In this document: positions 35,274 through 43,202 of the stretch, piece after piece | Numbering within the stretch: position 1 is the stretch's first letter | Layout of the letters: every line of letters starts with the position of its first letter | Assembly (NCBI GenBank): GCA_002239025.1 | Contig: MPNM01000001.1 | Coordinates: 186,001-250,000, forward strand | Length of the DNA stretch: 64,000 nucleotides | Direction: 5' to 3' | DNA from: Chloroflexi bacterium bin125 | Lineage (GTDB): Bacteria; Chloroflexota; Dehalococcoidia; Bin125 | Position numbers and translations under genes: made by a program | The notes under the pieces: model-generated | What the model was told of the DNA's origin: nothing | Database searches by the model: none | Seen by the model: only the letters and a program-made list of their open reading frames with translations

Positions 35274-35987
35274 ATGCCGAAGCACGGCAAGCGCTATCGC
35301 GGCGCAGTGGACTCATACAACAAGGAATCGCACTATCCGCCGGTTGAGGCGGTCGCGCTGGTCAAGCAGATGGCGACGGCGAAGTTCGATGAGACGATCG
35401 AGCTGCACATCCGAACCGGACTAGACACGCGTCACGCGGATCAGCAGTTGCGCGGCACGGCGCGTCTGCCGCATGGTCTGGGCAAGGAAGTCCGCGTGGC
35501 GGTGTTCGCCGAGGGCGACGCCGCGACGGCCGCATCTGAGGCGGGAGCCGAGATTGTCGGCTCGGACGAGTTGATCCAGCAGGTCCAGGATGGATTTACC
35601 GACTTTGACGTGGCCGTGGCTCAGCGTGAGTTGATGGGCAAGGTTGGCCGCTTGGGTCGGGTATTGGGACCTCGCGGTCTGATGCCGAATCCTCGTGCCG
35701 GCACGGTTGTCGATCGGAACGACGTGGCCAAGGCCGTCGGTGAGGCGAAGGCGGGCCGTGTCGAGTTCCGCACCGATCGCGAAGCCTCCGTGCATGTGCC
35801 ATTGGGCAAGGCGAGCTTTGGTGAAGACCAGTTGCTCGACAACCTGGCGACGATGGTGACGGAGATTGTCAAGGCGCGTCCTTCGGGTTCGAAGGGGAGC
35901 TACATTCGCTCGCTGAACATCGCCTCAACGATGGGTCCCGGTGTGAAGCTGGAGCAACAGTCGACGCTGGCGTTGCGGATTGACTAG
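35274..35987 (+). CDS. rplA: 50S ribosomal protein L1
   Basis: 237 residues. The family signature is VGRLGRVLGPRGLMPNPRAG, followed by TVVDRNDVAKAVGEAKAGRV. It forms the L1 stalk and often represses its own operon by binding the mRNA. The rplK-rplA pair is in standard order. Confidence 0.96.
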   Translation: MPKHGKRYRGAVDSYNKESHYPPVEAVALVKQMATAKFDETIELHIRTGLDTRHADQQLRGTARLPHGLGKEVRVAVFAEGDAATAASEAGAEIVGSDELIQQVQDGFTDFDVAVAQRELMGKVGRLGRVLGPRGLMPNPRAGTVVDRNDVAKAVGEAKAGRVEFRTDREASVHVPLGKASFGEDQLLDNLATMVTEIVKARPSGSKGSYIRSLNIASTMGPGVKLEQQSTLALRID

Positions 35988-36039
35988 GCAAGTGTGCTGT
36001 TTGAATCCTTCGTCTGTTGGCGAAGGCTCTAGGCTAGGA

Positions 36040-36222
36040 ATCGATTAAGGAACGCATTTGCCGCCCGAGACCGCTGGCGGCTCTCCGGTTGGAGAGTCTG
36101 GAAACGTCCAGCGCAGGCAGCAGCCGATGTGACGCTCGCAGTTGATGCGAGTTGAGTTGTGGTTGCAAGTCTGTTGGTCGAGCGGGTTGGGGCGGCGGAA
36201 GAGACGGACTTGCGAGGGTTGT
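36040..36222 (+). promoter_or_regulatory. Candidate L10 ribosomal-protein leader
   Basis: The 235-base gap between rplA and rplJ holds three consecutive hairpins: CCGCC...GGCGG (36061-36080), CTCTCC-GGTT-GGAGAG (36081-36096) and CTGGA-AACG-TCCAG (36098-36111), then unpaired GCAGGCAGCAGCC. Position and shape fit the L10 autoregulatory leader, to which the L10-L12 complex binds to repress rplJL. Not tested by a covariance model. Confidence 0.55.
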
Positions 36223-36768
36223 ATGGCGACAGAACGTAAGCGGGAGCAGGTCGCGCTGCTGGAAGAGCGGTTGGGTCGCGCGTCGATCACGATTGGGATC
36301 GACTATCGCGGTCTATCCGTGAGGGACATGCAGGAGCTGCGGCGCGGGATTCGGGCGGAAGCGCCGGAGACCGAGCTGCGGGTGATCAAGAACACGCTGT
36401 GGCGACGAGCCGCGGATGGCGCCGGGCATGCTGCAGCGGCCGATCTGGCCGAAGAGTCGACGGCGCTGCTGTTTGGCTTTGGCGATCTGACTGAGGCGCC
36501 CAGGGCGCTGCAGAAGTACACGCGCGACAATCGGATGGAGTTGCCGATTCGCGGCGTGTTCGTCGAAGGGGAACTGCAGGACGGGTCACAGGTGTCGGCT
36601 CTGGCCGATGTACCCAGCCGACCGGAGCTGATGGCGAAGGTCGCGGGCGGTCTGAACAGTCCCGTCGCTGGATTGGCTGGCGTGCTGAGTGCGGTCTTCC
36701 GCGATGTCGCGGCGATTGTTGAGGCTCGAGCCGAGCAGTTGGAAACGGCGGAAGCGCCTGCCGAATAG
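36223..36768 (+). CDS. rplJ: 50S ribosomal protein L10
   Basis: 181 residues. N-terminal globular part with ATERKREQVALLEERLG, ITIGIDYRGLSVRDMQELRR and RVIKNTLWRRA; the C-terminal helix (FRDVAAIVEARAEQLE) is the spine that binds L7/L12 dimers. It anchors the ribosome stalk. An L10-type leader lies upstream. Confidence 0.95.
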   Translation: MATERKREQVALLEERLGRASITIGIDYRGLSVRDMQELRRGIRAEAPETELRVIKNTLWRRAADGAGHAAAADLAEESTALLFGFGDLTEAPRALQKYTRDNRMELPIRGVFVEGELQDGSQVSALADVPSRPELMAKVAGGLNSPVAGLAGVLSAVFRDVAAIVEARAEQLETAEAPAE

Positions 36769-36850
36769 CAGGTGACTTGCTCGGGCTGGAACCTGGGCGC
36801 AGAAACAGAGACAACTCGGTCTGAATGACCGGCATTGAGTGGAGATTGAC

Positions 36851-37234
36851 ATGTCGAAGGTTGACGAAGCGTTTGAACTGATCAGCGCGATGACGATTCT
36901 CGAAGCGCGTGACCTGGTCAAGAAGATCGAGGAAGAATTCGGTGTGACCGCGGCGGCTCCGGTCGCGGCAGTCGCAGTGGGTGGCAACGGCGCAGCGGCG
37001 ACAGCCGAGGTAGTCGAAGAGCAGACCGAGTTCGATGTGGTCCTGCAGGAGTTCGGCGACAAGAAGATCAACGTGATCAAGGCCGTGCGCGCGGTGACCG
37101 AGCTGGGCCTGCGCGAGGCGAAGGAATTCGTCGAGTCGGCGCCGCAAACCGTCAAGGAAGGCCTGTCCAAGGAAGAGGCCGAGGCGGTCAAGGTGTCACT
37201 GGAAGAGGCCGGAGCGACGGTCGAACTGAAGTAG
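36851..37234 (+). CDS. rplL: 50S ribosomal protein L7/L12
   Basis: 127 residues. N-terminal dimer domain ([20 protein letters not shown]), an Ala/Val/Gly hinge ([16 protein letters not shown]), and the C-terminal factor-binding domain ([20 protein letters not shown], then [20 protein letters not shown]). The ATG at 36851 has GTGGAG before it. After this gene rpoB would be expected but does not follow. Confidence 0.96.
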   Translation: MSKVDEAFELISAMTILEARDLVKKIEEEFGVTAAAPVAAVAVGGNGAAATAEVVEEQTEFDVVLQEFGDKKINVIKAVRAVTELGLREAKEFVESAPQTVKEGLSKEEAEAVKVSLEEAGATVELK

Positions 37235-37254
37235 CTGTCCCGATTCAGGACGTC

Positions 37255-37324
37255 TGCGAGTGTCCGTTCTCGACATCAACTCGACATCAATTGGTACAGA
37301 GAACGGGCGCTCTTGCGCGCCCAA
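37255..37324 (+). terminator. Possible hairpin terminator after rplL
   Basis: GTCCGTTCTC is complementary to GAGAACGGGC about 35 bases later, and GGGCGC-TCTTGC-GCGCCC forms a second stem. There is no T-run, so function as an intrinsic terminator is doubtful. Confidence 0.3.
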
Positions 37325-37397
37325 AGTGCGCTATCGTTAACCCTGCTTTACAGTTTCGCGCCAACAGAGGCTGTTGGTGCGGTATCCGGGGACTGCG

Positions 37398-38027
37398 ATG
37401 GCGGTTGGCAACCCGGTCGTCAACTTCTCCACGAATGGCGTCATGCGCAATTCGAGGGTCTTTGAGCTGGGGATTGTCGTTGCTCTGACCGTCGCGGTTG
37501 TTGTCGTTGCAGCACTGTGGGGCACTTCTTCGACATCGCCAGATCCGGCCTCGGTGGCTGAAGTGGATTCGGCCGCTGAGACGACGTCAGGTGCGCCCTC
37601 CCTGGTTGGTTCAGATGTGATGACTTCGGATTCTTCGGTCGGACTTGACGACGCTACAGTCGCTGTGCAGGGTTCTGCGGAGGGCCGTGCGAGTTCAGCA
37701 GTCTCGGCTGTGTCCGAAGGTCCGGCAGGAGGATCGGAGATTCCGGCCCAATCCGGGATTGTTCCGGGCCGACCGGATCCGATCGAGCCGGACTTGCCGA
37801 GGTCGTTTGAGCGATATCAGGTCCAGCGCGGGGAATCGCTGTTTGTGATTGCGGCTGCTAGAGGCGTGACGATGGCTGATCTGTTGCAGTGGAACTGGCA
37901 TTTGCAGGAGGATTCGACCCTGATTCGAGGTGAGTGGATCTGGATTCCTCAGTGGGATGCTCAAGTGGTATCGGACGAAACAGTGGGTCCATTGGATGAT
38001 GGGAAGAGTGGTCGTGGCGGCGGGTAG
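37398..38027 (+). CDS. LysM-domain membrane-anchored protein
   Basis: 209 residues. One membrane helix near the N-terminus (GIVVALTVAVVVVAALWG), then a Ser/Ala/Val-rich linker of ~90 residues, and one LysM domain at ~140-190 (RYQVQRGESLFVIAAARGVT, MADLLQWNW, RGEWIWIP). LysM binds peptidoglycan GlcNAc, so the protein probably faces the wall. No catalytic domain is seen. The 3' end overlaps the next gene by 29 bases. Confidence 0.75.
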   Translation: MAVGNPVVNFSTNGVMRNSRVFELGIVVALTVAVVVVAALWGTSSTSPDPASVAEVDSAAETTSGAPSLVGSDVMTSDSSVGLDDATVAVQGSAEGRASSAVSAVSEGPAGGSEIPAQSGIVPGRPDPIEPDLPRSFERYQVQRGESLFVIAAARGVTMADLLQWNWHLQEDSTLIRGEWIWIPQWDAQVVSDETVGPLDDGKSGRGGG

Positions 38028-38625
38028 GTTTGAGCAACTGCGGGGAACGCAGGCTCCAGACGATCAGCGAGCGCGACGCGGGATTCTGCGATCGATGTTG
38101 ATCTGGACTCCGGCGTTTGGTTTGTTGACGGTCGGCGCGGTCTACATGATGGTTGAGGCGTTGGGTGGCAATGGCGGATCGTGGTTCGGTTTCTCGCTGT
38201 TCGCGTTAATTGGATTGTTGTCAGGATTTTCGGCGCTGTCGGCGTTCCGCGACTGGTTTTCCGCGCCGATCGAGACGACCGGTCAAGTGGCGCGCAAATG
38301 GCGCAAGTTTGACCTACTGATCTTCTTCCGGGCGCACTATGTTCTGGTCGCGCGTCGGGTGTATCGGGTGCCTCATTTGATGTTCGATGAGATGCCGGAG
38401 CCGGGCGGATGGGTGTATCTGAATCACTATCCGCATACCAATGCGGTGGTGTCCTGGCGTCCACTGGGCGAGGATGAACGTCCGCGCACTGAGGAAGAGG
38501 TAGCAGAAGAGGAAGAGCGGGAGGCCACGGAGCAACGGCGGCAAGAACGAGCGCGTGAACGGGAAGCGACGCCGGTTCGAGAGCGGGTCGATCTGCCGAC
38601 CTTCGGCGACAGCCGCGACGAGTGA
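37999..38625 (+). CDS. Two-helix membrane protein with charged tail, unknown function
   Basis: 208 residues. After a basic N-terminus (RARRGILRSML) there are two membrane helices (IWTPAFGLLTVGAVYMMVEA and GFSLFALIGLLSGFSALSAF), then a soluble part with IETTGQVARKWRKFDLLIFF and RVYRVPHLMFDEMPEPGGWV, and a Glu/Arg-rich coiled end (EEVAEEEEREATEQRRQERA). The middle recalls small membrane proteins of the DUF type, but no family is recognised. The start is uncertain (ATG 37996/37999 or GTG 38014). Confidence 0.6.
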   Translation: MGRVVVAAGRFEQLRGTQAPDDQRARRGILRSMLIWTPAFGLLTVGAVYMMVEALGGNGGSWFGFSLFALIGLLSGFSALSAFRDWFSAPIETTGQVARKWRKFDLLIFFRAHYVLVARRVYRVPHLMFDEMPEPGGWVYLNHYPHTNAVVSWRPLGEDERPRTEEEVAEEEEREATEQRRQERAREREATPVRERVDLPTFGDSRDE

Positions 38626-38629
38626 TCGA

Positions 38630-39493
38630 GTGCGGGATCCTCTAGCTGAACTGCAGGCGGCGTGGGCGGAAGAGGACGCGGAACGGTCTCGACAGGCTGA
38701 GACTGCGGAACTTGAGAACGCGGGTCCGGCGAAACCCGCGACTCAGCGAATCATGGATATGGATCCGGCTGATCGGCCGCGTGAGCGGTTGTTGCGTCTG
38801 GGCGCTGACGCGCTGTCGAACGCCGAACTGCTAGCGATCTTGTTGAGTTCCGGTCGGCAGGGTGAGAACGTGCTGGAAATCTCTCGGCGGCTGCTGGCCG
38901 ACCGGGGATTGGTCGGCCTGCTGCGGTCCGACGTGAAAGAGGTGATGCGGGTCTCGGGTCTGAAGGAAGCCAAGGTGACGCGAATCAAGGCGGCGGTGGA
39001 GCTGGCGGCGCGAGGTCTGGCGGATGACGAATGGCCGGCTCGAGAGCCATTCCGGACATCGCGGCAGGTGTTCGAGCGCTATCGCGGGTTGTTGGGCGAT
39101 CTGGTGCATGAGGAAGTGTGGGTGCTGGTCATGGATCAGCAGCATTGCCTGATTCGTGAGGAACGGCTGTACAAGGGCATGGTGCACGGAGCGTCGGTGA
39201 GAGTGGCGGAGTTGCTGCGCCCGGTGATTGTGCATCAGGGGCCGGCGATGATCGTGGTGCACAATCATCCTTCAGGGTCGCCGAAGCCGTCTGTAGCGGA
39301 CGAAGATATGACGGCAGACTTGCGCTCGGCAGCCGCCACGATGCAGATTGAGTTGCTGGATCATGTGATCGTGACGCGGTCGGACTATGCGTCGATGGCC
39401 CAGCTTGGCTTGATCAAATCAAAGACGCCACTGCCGTCTGCTGCCGACTCGGAAGTTTCGGAACCGATCAGCGAGGTCGGATATCGCGCTTGA
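38630..39493 (+). CDS. radC: RadC/JAB-domain protein
   Basis: About 287 residues. A helix-hairpin-helix-like N-terminal region (NAELLAILLSSGRQGENVLE, MRVSGLKEAKVTRIKAAVEL) precedes the JAMM-type metal domain with MIVVHNHPSGSPKPSVADED. The role of RadC is not established; direct repair function is disputed. It starts with GTG just after the membrane protein stop. The family N-terminus begins around IMDMDPADRPRERLL, so the first ~40 residues are extra. The stop overlaps the next start (TGATG). Confidence 0.88.
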   Translation: MRDPLAELQAAWAEEDAERSRQAETAELENAGPAKPATQRIMDMDPADRPRERLLRLGADALSNAELLAILLSSGRQGENVLEISRRLLADRGLVGLLRSDVKEVMRVSGLKEAKVTRIKAAVELAARGLADDEWPAREPFRTSRQVFERYRGLLGDLVHEEVWVLVMDQQHCLIREERLYKGMVHGASVRVAELLRPVIVHQGPAMIVVHNHPSGSPKPSVADEDMTADLRSAAATMQIELLDHVIVTRSDYASMAQLGLIKSKTPLPSAADSEVSEPISEVGYRA

Positions 39494-40113
39494 TGGCGAG
39501 GTCGTCAGACCTGTGTACAGTGATGCTCGTGGACGAATCCGGGCTGATTTTAGGCTTGAGCTGGATTGATTTGGCCATCCTGGTGGTGGCCATCGGCATC
39601 GGCGTGTGGGGCTGGCGGATGGGGATTCTGCGGGCCAGTGTGGCGTTGTTGGCGGTCGTGGTGGGTGTGCTGCTGGCAGGCATGTACCACGAGCGGGTGT
39701 TTGTCGATCTGGCCATCTCGGACGCTCCGTCGGGGGTGATGCAGGCCGTCAGCTTTGCCGTGATCCTGGCGTTGGTGTCAGTTGGCGGCTATGTGGTGGG
39801 AACGTTTCTGCGCGGGTTGGCATCGTTGTTGCTGCTGGGTTGGGCCGACCGCGCAGCGGGCGGATTGTTTGGTGTCCTGTTTGGCCTGTTGCTAGCGCAG
39901 GCAGCGATTGCGATCGTGGTGTTTGCGGGTCTGGATGACGCTGAAGGCGAGATCGGCGGATCGGTCGTGGGTTGGGCGATGATGGACAATGCGCCTGTGG
40001 TTCGGGCGCTATTGCCCTCGGAATTCGACCTGGCGATCCAGGAGTTTGTATCCGAAGTGGATGAGTTGCGGTCGGGTGTTGACGGAGTCGGTAACGCGCT
40101 GGGCGGCGGCTGA
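39493..40113 (+). CDS. CvpA-family membrane protein
   Basis: About 206 residues with four predicted membrane helices: LSWIDLAILVVAIGIGVWGW, ASVALLAVVVGVLLAGM, AVSFAVILALVSVGGYVVGT and GGLFGVLFGLLLAQAAIAIV. The arrangement, the GWRMGIL turn and the final soluble tail fit CvpA (colicin V production protein), whose role is unclear. The start may be ATG 39493 (coupled to radC) or 39523. Confidence 0.78.
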   Translation: MARSSDLCTVMLVDESGLILGLSWIDLAILVVAIGIGVWGWRMGILRASVALLAVVVGVLLAGMYHERVFVDLAISDAPSGVMQAVSFAVILALVSVGGYVVGTFLRGLASLLLLGWADRAAGGLFGVLFGLLLAQAAIAIVVFAGLDDAEGEIGGSVVGWAMMDNAPVVRALLPSEFDLAIQEFVSEVDELRSGVDGVGNALGGG

Positions 40114-40288
40114 CGGTTTTGGCGTCTGGCGATGTTGGTGGTCGGGATTCTGTGCCCGGGCGTTCGTCCTAACTCTCTCCAAGAAGACTCTTCACAGAGA
40201 ATCTAGCTTGCCTGGGTAGCTCCGTCAGACTCGCGCTTGTCGCGGGTATCTAGCTGAGTCATGCATTGACGTTGGTGCAGGATGCGGC

Positions 40289-40321
40289 GAGATTGCCGCG
40301 TCGGAGCGCGGCAATGACGGA
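40289..40321 (+). repeat. Family B palindromic element, diverged copy
   Basis: GAGATTGCCGCGTCGGAGCG followed by CGGCAATGACGGA. The compensating change ATTGCCG/CGGCAAT keeps the stem. It lies in the 328-base gap 40114-40441, which shows no gene. Confidence 0.55.
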
Positions 40322-40441
40322 ATGCGTTCCTACTCGAGGATCTCTGCAAGTGGAAATACTGCCTGGAGGTCAGACCGCGGAAGGGCTAACGAGACGCAAA
40401 TGTCCGATTTGCTTTGGCGGTGATACGATCACGTCGGTGCG

Positions 40442-40990
40442 ATGACGGTTCTGAATAAGTCAGTGTTGGTGTTGAATCAGAACTATGAGCCGTTGCATGT
40501 CTGCAATGTGCGTCGAGCTGTGGTCCTGGTCGCCCGAGGCAAGGCCGAGGTGATTGATCGGTTGGACCGGGCGAAGGCGTTACTCCGATCATTTGGCGAC
40601 GAGTTTGATGTGCCTTCGGTGATCCGGATGGTGTATTTCATCCGGCGACCGCGGCCGGTGATGCGGCTGTCGCGGCGCGAGGTGTTTGTTCGTGATCGGT
40701 TCAGGTGCCAGTATTGCGGGCGGCGGACGGCGGTCAAGGATTTGACGTTGGACCATGTGATGCCGCGCTTCCGCGGCGGCAGCCACACGTGGGAGAATCT
40801 CGTCTCAGCGTGTCGGGGTTGCAATCACCGCAAGGCTGGCCGGACGCCGCGCGAAGCTCGAATGGCGTTGCGATCGCAGCCGAAGCGTCCGACAGTGACT
40901 CCTGCGAACCTGTTCGGGCAGTACCTCGAGAATCAGCCGGGTTGGGCTCCGTTTATTCCGGGCGCGGAGCGGGTGATGTCGGGGGACTAG
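40442..40990 (+). CDS. HNH endonuclease
   Basis: 182 residues. The HNH core is RDRFRCQYCGRRTAVKDLTL then DHVMPRFRGGSHTWENLVSA and CRGCNHRKAGRTP, with two CxxC-like pairs for zinc and the H-N-H residues. The N-terminal half (VLVLNQNYEPLHVCNVRRAV) is typical of the common housekeeping HNH protein in many Gram-positives, Cyanobacteria and Chloroflexota. Its cell role is unknown; no restriction or mobile partner is nearby. Confidence 0.88.
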   Translation: MTVLNKSVLVLNQNYEPLHVCNVRRAVVLVARGKAEVIDRLDRAKALLRSFGDEFDVPSVIRMVYFIRRPRPVMRLSRREVFVRDRFRCQYCGRRTAVKDLTLDHVMPRFRGGSHTWENLVSACRGCNHRKAGRTPREARMALRSQPKRPTVTPANLFGQYLENQPGWAPFIPGAERVMSGD

Positions 40991-41001
40991 TGGTCAGGGT
41001 G

Positions 41002-41040
41002 TGTTCACATGGGGCGTTCACATAGGGTGTTCACATAGGG
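41002..41040 (+). repeat. 13-base tandem repeat, three units
   Basis: Units TGTTCACATGGGG, CGTTCACATAGGG and TGTTCACATAGGG in direct tandem, 11 bases after the HNH stop. A half unit CGTGAAC follows. Confidence 0.8.
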
Positions 41041-41160
41041 CGTGAACGAACGGATGGGCGCCAAACGGCCTTGTTTGTGGAGAGCGGGACCCCTCGCGGC
41101 CCAGGTTCAAGCCGGAGGCAGGCTCTTCGGCAGCTCCGCCTGAATGAGACTGATGCACAA

Positions 41161-41231
41161 CTCCCCTTCTCCCCCCTAGCGGGGGAGATGCCGAAAGCCT
41201 GCCCCGGGCTTGACCCGGGGGCAGAGGGGGG
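41161..41231 (-). repeat. Family A palindromic element, copy 8
   Basis: Minus orientation: CTCCCCTTCTCCCCCCTAGC, GGGGGAGATGCCGAAAGCCT, then the long centre CCCCGGGCTTGACCCGGGGG and CAGAGGGGGG. Near-reverse complement of the copy at 22754. Confidence 0.6.
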
Positions 41232-41244
41232 TTCCTGTCCGCAA

Positions 41245-41380
41245 CTTCCTTCTGGTACTCACCGACCGAACCCCCCCCCCTCCCCCCCCCCCCGCCCCCC
41301 CCCCCCGCGCGGCCGCCGCGCGCGAGGGGGGGGGAAGGGGGGTTTCCGTTCCGCACCTTCCTTCTGGTACTCACCGACCG
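41245..41380. repeat. Direct repeats around a C-run/G-run palindrome
   Basis: The 24-base unit starting CTTCCTTCTGGTACTCACCG occurs at 41245-41268 and 41357-41380. Between them is a near-pure C tract (about 41271-41306), GCGCGGCCGCCGCGCGCG, and a G tract to 41342. Such runs are also typical places for sequencing or assembly error. The gap 40991-41488 has no gene. Confidence 0.6.
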
Positions 41381-41434
41381 CCCCCCCCTCTGTCACTCCG
41401 TGACATCTCCCCCCGCAAGGGGGGGAGAGGGGGA
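41381..41434 (+). repeat. Family A palindromic element, copy 9
   Basis: CCCCCCCCTCTGTCACTCCG, TGACATCTCCCCCCGCAAGG, GGGGGAGAGGGGGA. TCACTCCGTGA-centre type, the same as 59514 and (inverted) 1661. Confidence 0.65.
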
Positions 41435-41488
41435 GCGGGAAATGTGAAGCTGCTTTGGTTGGGCTGGGTTAGTCGATGCGAACAGGAC

Positions 41489-42319
41489 CTAGGTTGGTTG
41501 GCAGGTTCGGCAGAAGGAGGTGACTCGGCGGTTTGGGGCGACCTCGGAGATGGGGTTCTCGCAGGTTGGGCAGGGTTGGCCGCCTTTGCGGTGGACGTTG
41601 AGGAAGTCTCTTGGTTTGCTGTCGATCTTCTGACCGATTTCGGATGCGGCGATCTCGGCGGCCCAGGCGAGGGTGTCGCGGATCGATTGGTAGAGCCGGA
41701 TGCGGCGGTGTTCGTCGAGTGTTGAAATTTTGGTGAAGGGATGGATGCCGGCGTTGAAGAGGATCTCGTCGGAGTAGGCATTGCCGATGCCGGCGATGAA
41801 TCTGGCGTTGACGATGGCATTCTTAACCTGCCCGCGATAGCGCTTCAGGCGCTGCAGGAACGCTGCCAGATCGAGTGCGGGATCGAGGGCATCCGGGCCT
41901 TGTTCGTTGAGCACCGGAACGGTGTCGAGTTCGTTGGCGTCGACGAGGTAGGTCTTGCCCAGGTAGCGCTCGTCGATGTAGCGGATGCCCAGTTGGACGT
42001 CGTCGTCATCGCGGAACTTCAGGGTGAAGCAGGTTCGAGCATGTGCTTTCTTCTTGCCATCGGGCTCTGATGTCCACTGAAAGCGTCCGTTGAGCATGGG
42101 ATTGACGGCCAGGATGCTGTCGCGGTCGGTGTGGAAGAGGAGGAACTTGCCCGAGCGCTCGACAGAGCGGAAGGATGCGCCGAGGAGTCCGGCCTCGAAG
42201 TCTTCCCGGGGCAGCCGGATCACGATTGGTTTCTGGATGTCGACATCTGTGATGGGGCGATTGGCGATGCGGTCGGTGAGAACCTGGGCGATGTGCTGGA
42301 GCTCGGGTATCTCAGGCAT
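41489..42319 (-). CDS. mutM: Formamidopyrimidine-DNA glycosylase family protein (MutM/Fpg-like)
   Basis: 276 residues. Catalytic N-terminus MPEIPELQ (Pro and Glu after Met), the Lys in RSVERSGKFLLFH, the helix-two-turn-helix ARFIAGIGNAYSDEILFNAG, and the zinc finger at the C-terminus (GGQPCPTCENPISEV ... FCRTCQ). The family excises oxidised bases and cuts the strand. In classic Fpg the second motif is HLGMSG; here it is NPMLNGRF, so the substrate range may differ, as in Fpg/Nei relatives. Next gene on the same strand is pheA upstream. Confidence 0.88.
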   Translation of the reverse strand: MPEIPELQHIAQVLTDRIANRPITDVDIQKPIVIRLPREDFEAGLLGASFRSVERSGKFLLFHTDRDSILAVNPMLNGRFQWTSEPDGKKKAHARTCFTLKFRDDDDVQLGIRYIDERYLGKTYLVDANELDTVPVLNEQGPDALDPALDLAAFLQRLKRYRGQVKNAIVNARFIAGIGNAYSDEILFNAGIHPFTKISTLDEHRRIRLYQSIRDTLAWAAEIAASEIGQKIDSKPRDFLNVHRKGGQPCPTCENPISEVAPNRRVTSFCRTCQPT

Positions 42320-42343
42320 GTTGGATCGGTTTCGACGAAGGAG

Positions 42344-43198
42344 TCAGGGTCTCGGCGCCTTTGGGTAACTGCCAATGATGCGTAGTCGATCGAGTTCGGG
42401 TTCCAGGCGTTCCAGGGCGTTGGCGAGAGCGGGATCGGAACGGTGTCCGTCGCAATCGATGAGGAACAGGTATGAACCGAGGCGCTCACGGGCGGGACGA
42501 GACTCAATTCTGGTGAGGTTGATGTCGGCGTCGGCGAAGTGCTTCAGGACTCTGAGCAATGCGCCGGGCCGATTGGCAGTACTGAACAGCATCGTCGTTT
42601 TGTCGTCGCCGGTTGGGTCATGGTCGTTGTGCGCGAGAACGACGAAGCGGGTCGCATTGCGATGGTCGTCCTCGATGCCAATCTCGAGAATCTCGGCGCT
42701 GTGCAAGACGGCGGCGCGACGCGGCGCGATGGCGGCCACTTGATCACCGACCTCAATAGCGCGGGCGACTGCCTGCGAAGTCGAGAGTGTGGCTTCGGTG
42801 CGGGCGTCGGGGAATCGTCGGGTGATGTAGCGCTGGCACTGACCAAGGGCCTGGGGGTGGGAGTAGATCACGCGGATCTCTGATGTGTCTGCGTCGGGCG
42901 CGGCGATCAAGCAGTGCTCAATGGGAATGATGAGTTCGTCGACGATGAAGAGATTGAGTTGATGGATGATCAAGTCATGCGTCTCGCCGACGGCGCCGGC
43001 GAGCGAGTTCTCGAAGGGCACGATTGCGACGTCCACCTCGCGCTGAGCCACAGCTTCGGCGGAGGCGGTGATGCTGGAGTAGGCGACGAAGTCGGGATGT
43101 GCGTTGTCGCCTGCGAAGAGGACGGCCGCCTGTTCGGTGAAGGTCCCGGCGGGACCGAGGTAGGCGATCCTGAGGGGATCGTGCGGGGATTCAGTCAT
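42344..43198 (-). CDS. pheA: Prephenate dehydratase
   Basis: 284 residues. It converts prephenate to phenylpyruvate. The PDT domain has IAYLGPAGTFTEQAAVLFAG at the start, PFENSLAGAVGETHDLI and the catalytic Thr in RNATRFVVLAHND. The ACT domain follows (KTTMLFSTANRPGALLRVLK, with the Phe-binding ESRP in RIESRPAR), so feedback control by Phe is likely. It has no chorismate mutase part. It lies 4 bases after the RCK gene's end on the same strand. Confidence 0.93.
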   Translation of the reverse strand: MTESPHDPLRIAYLGPAGTFTEQAAVLFAGDNAHPDFVAYSSITASAEAVAQREVDVAIVPFENSLAGAVGETHDLIIHQLNLFIVDELIIPIEHCLIAAPDADTSEIRVIYSHPQALGQCQRYITRRFPDARTEATLSTSQAVARAIEVGDQVAAIAPRRAAVLHSAEILEIGIEDDHRNATRFVVLAHNDHDPTGDDKTTMLFSTANRPGALLRVLKHFADADINLTRIESRPARERLGSYLFLIDCDGHRSDPALANALERLEPELDRLRIIGSYPKAPRP

Positions 43199-43202
43199 GA
43201 GG

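Noticed and set aside
40442-40990. HNH gene as part of a homing or restriction element
   Set aside because: It resembles the common housekeeping HNH protein, and no methylase, intron or mobile sequence is nearby.
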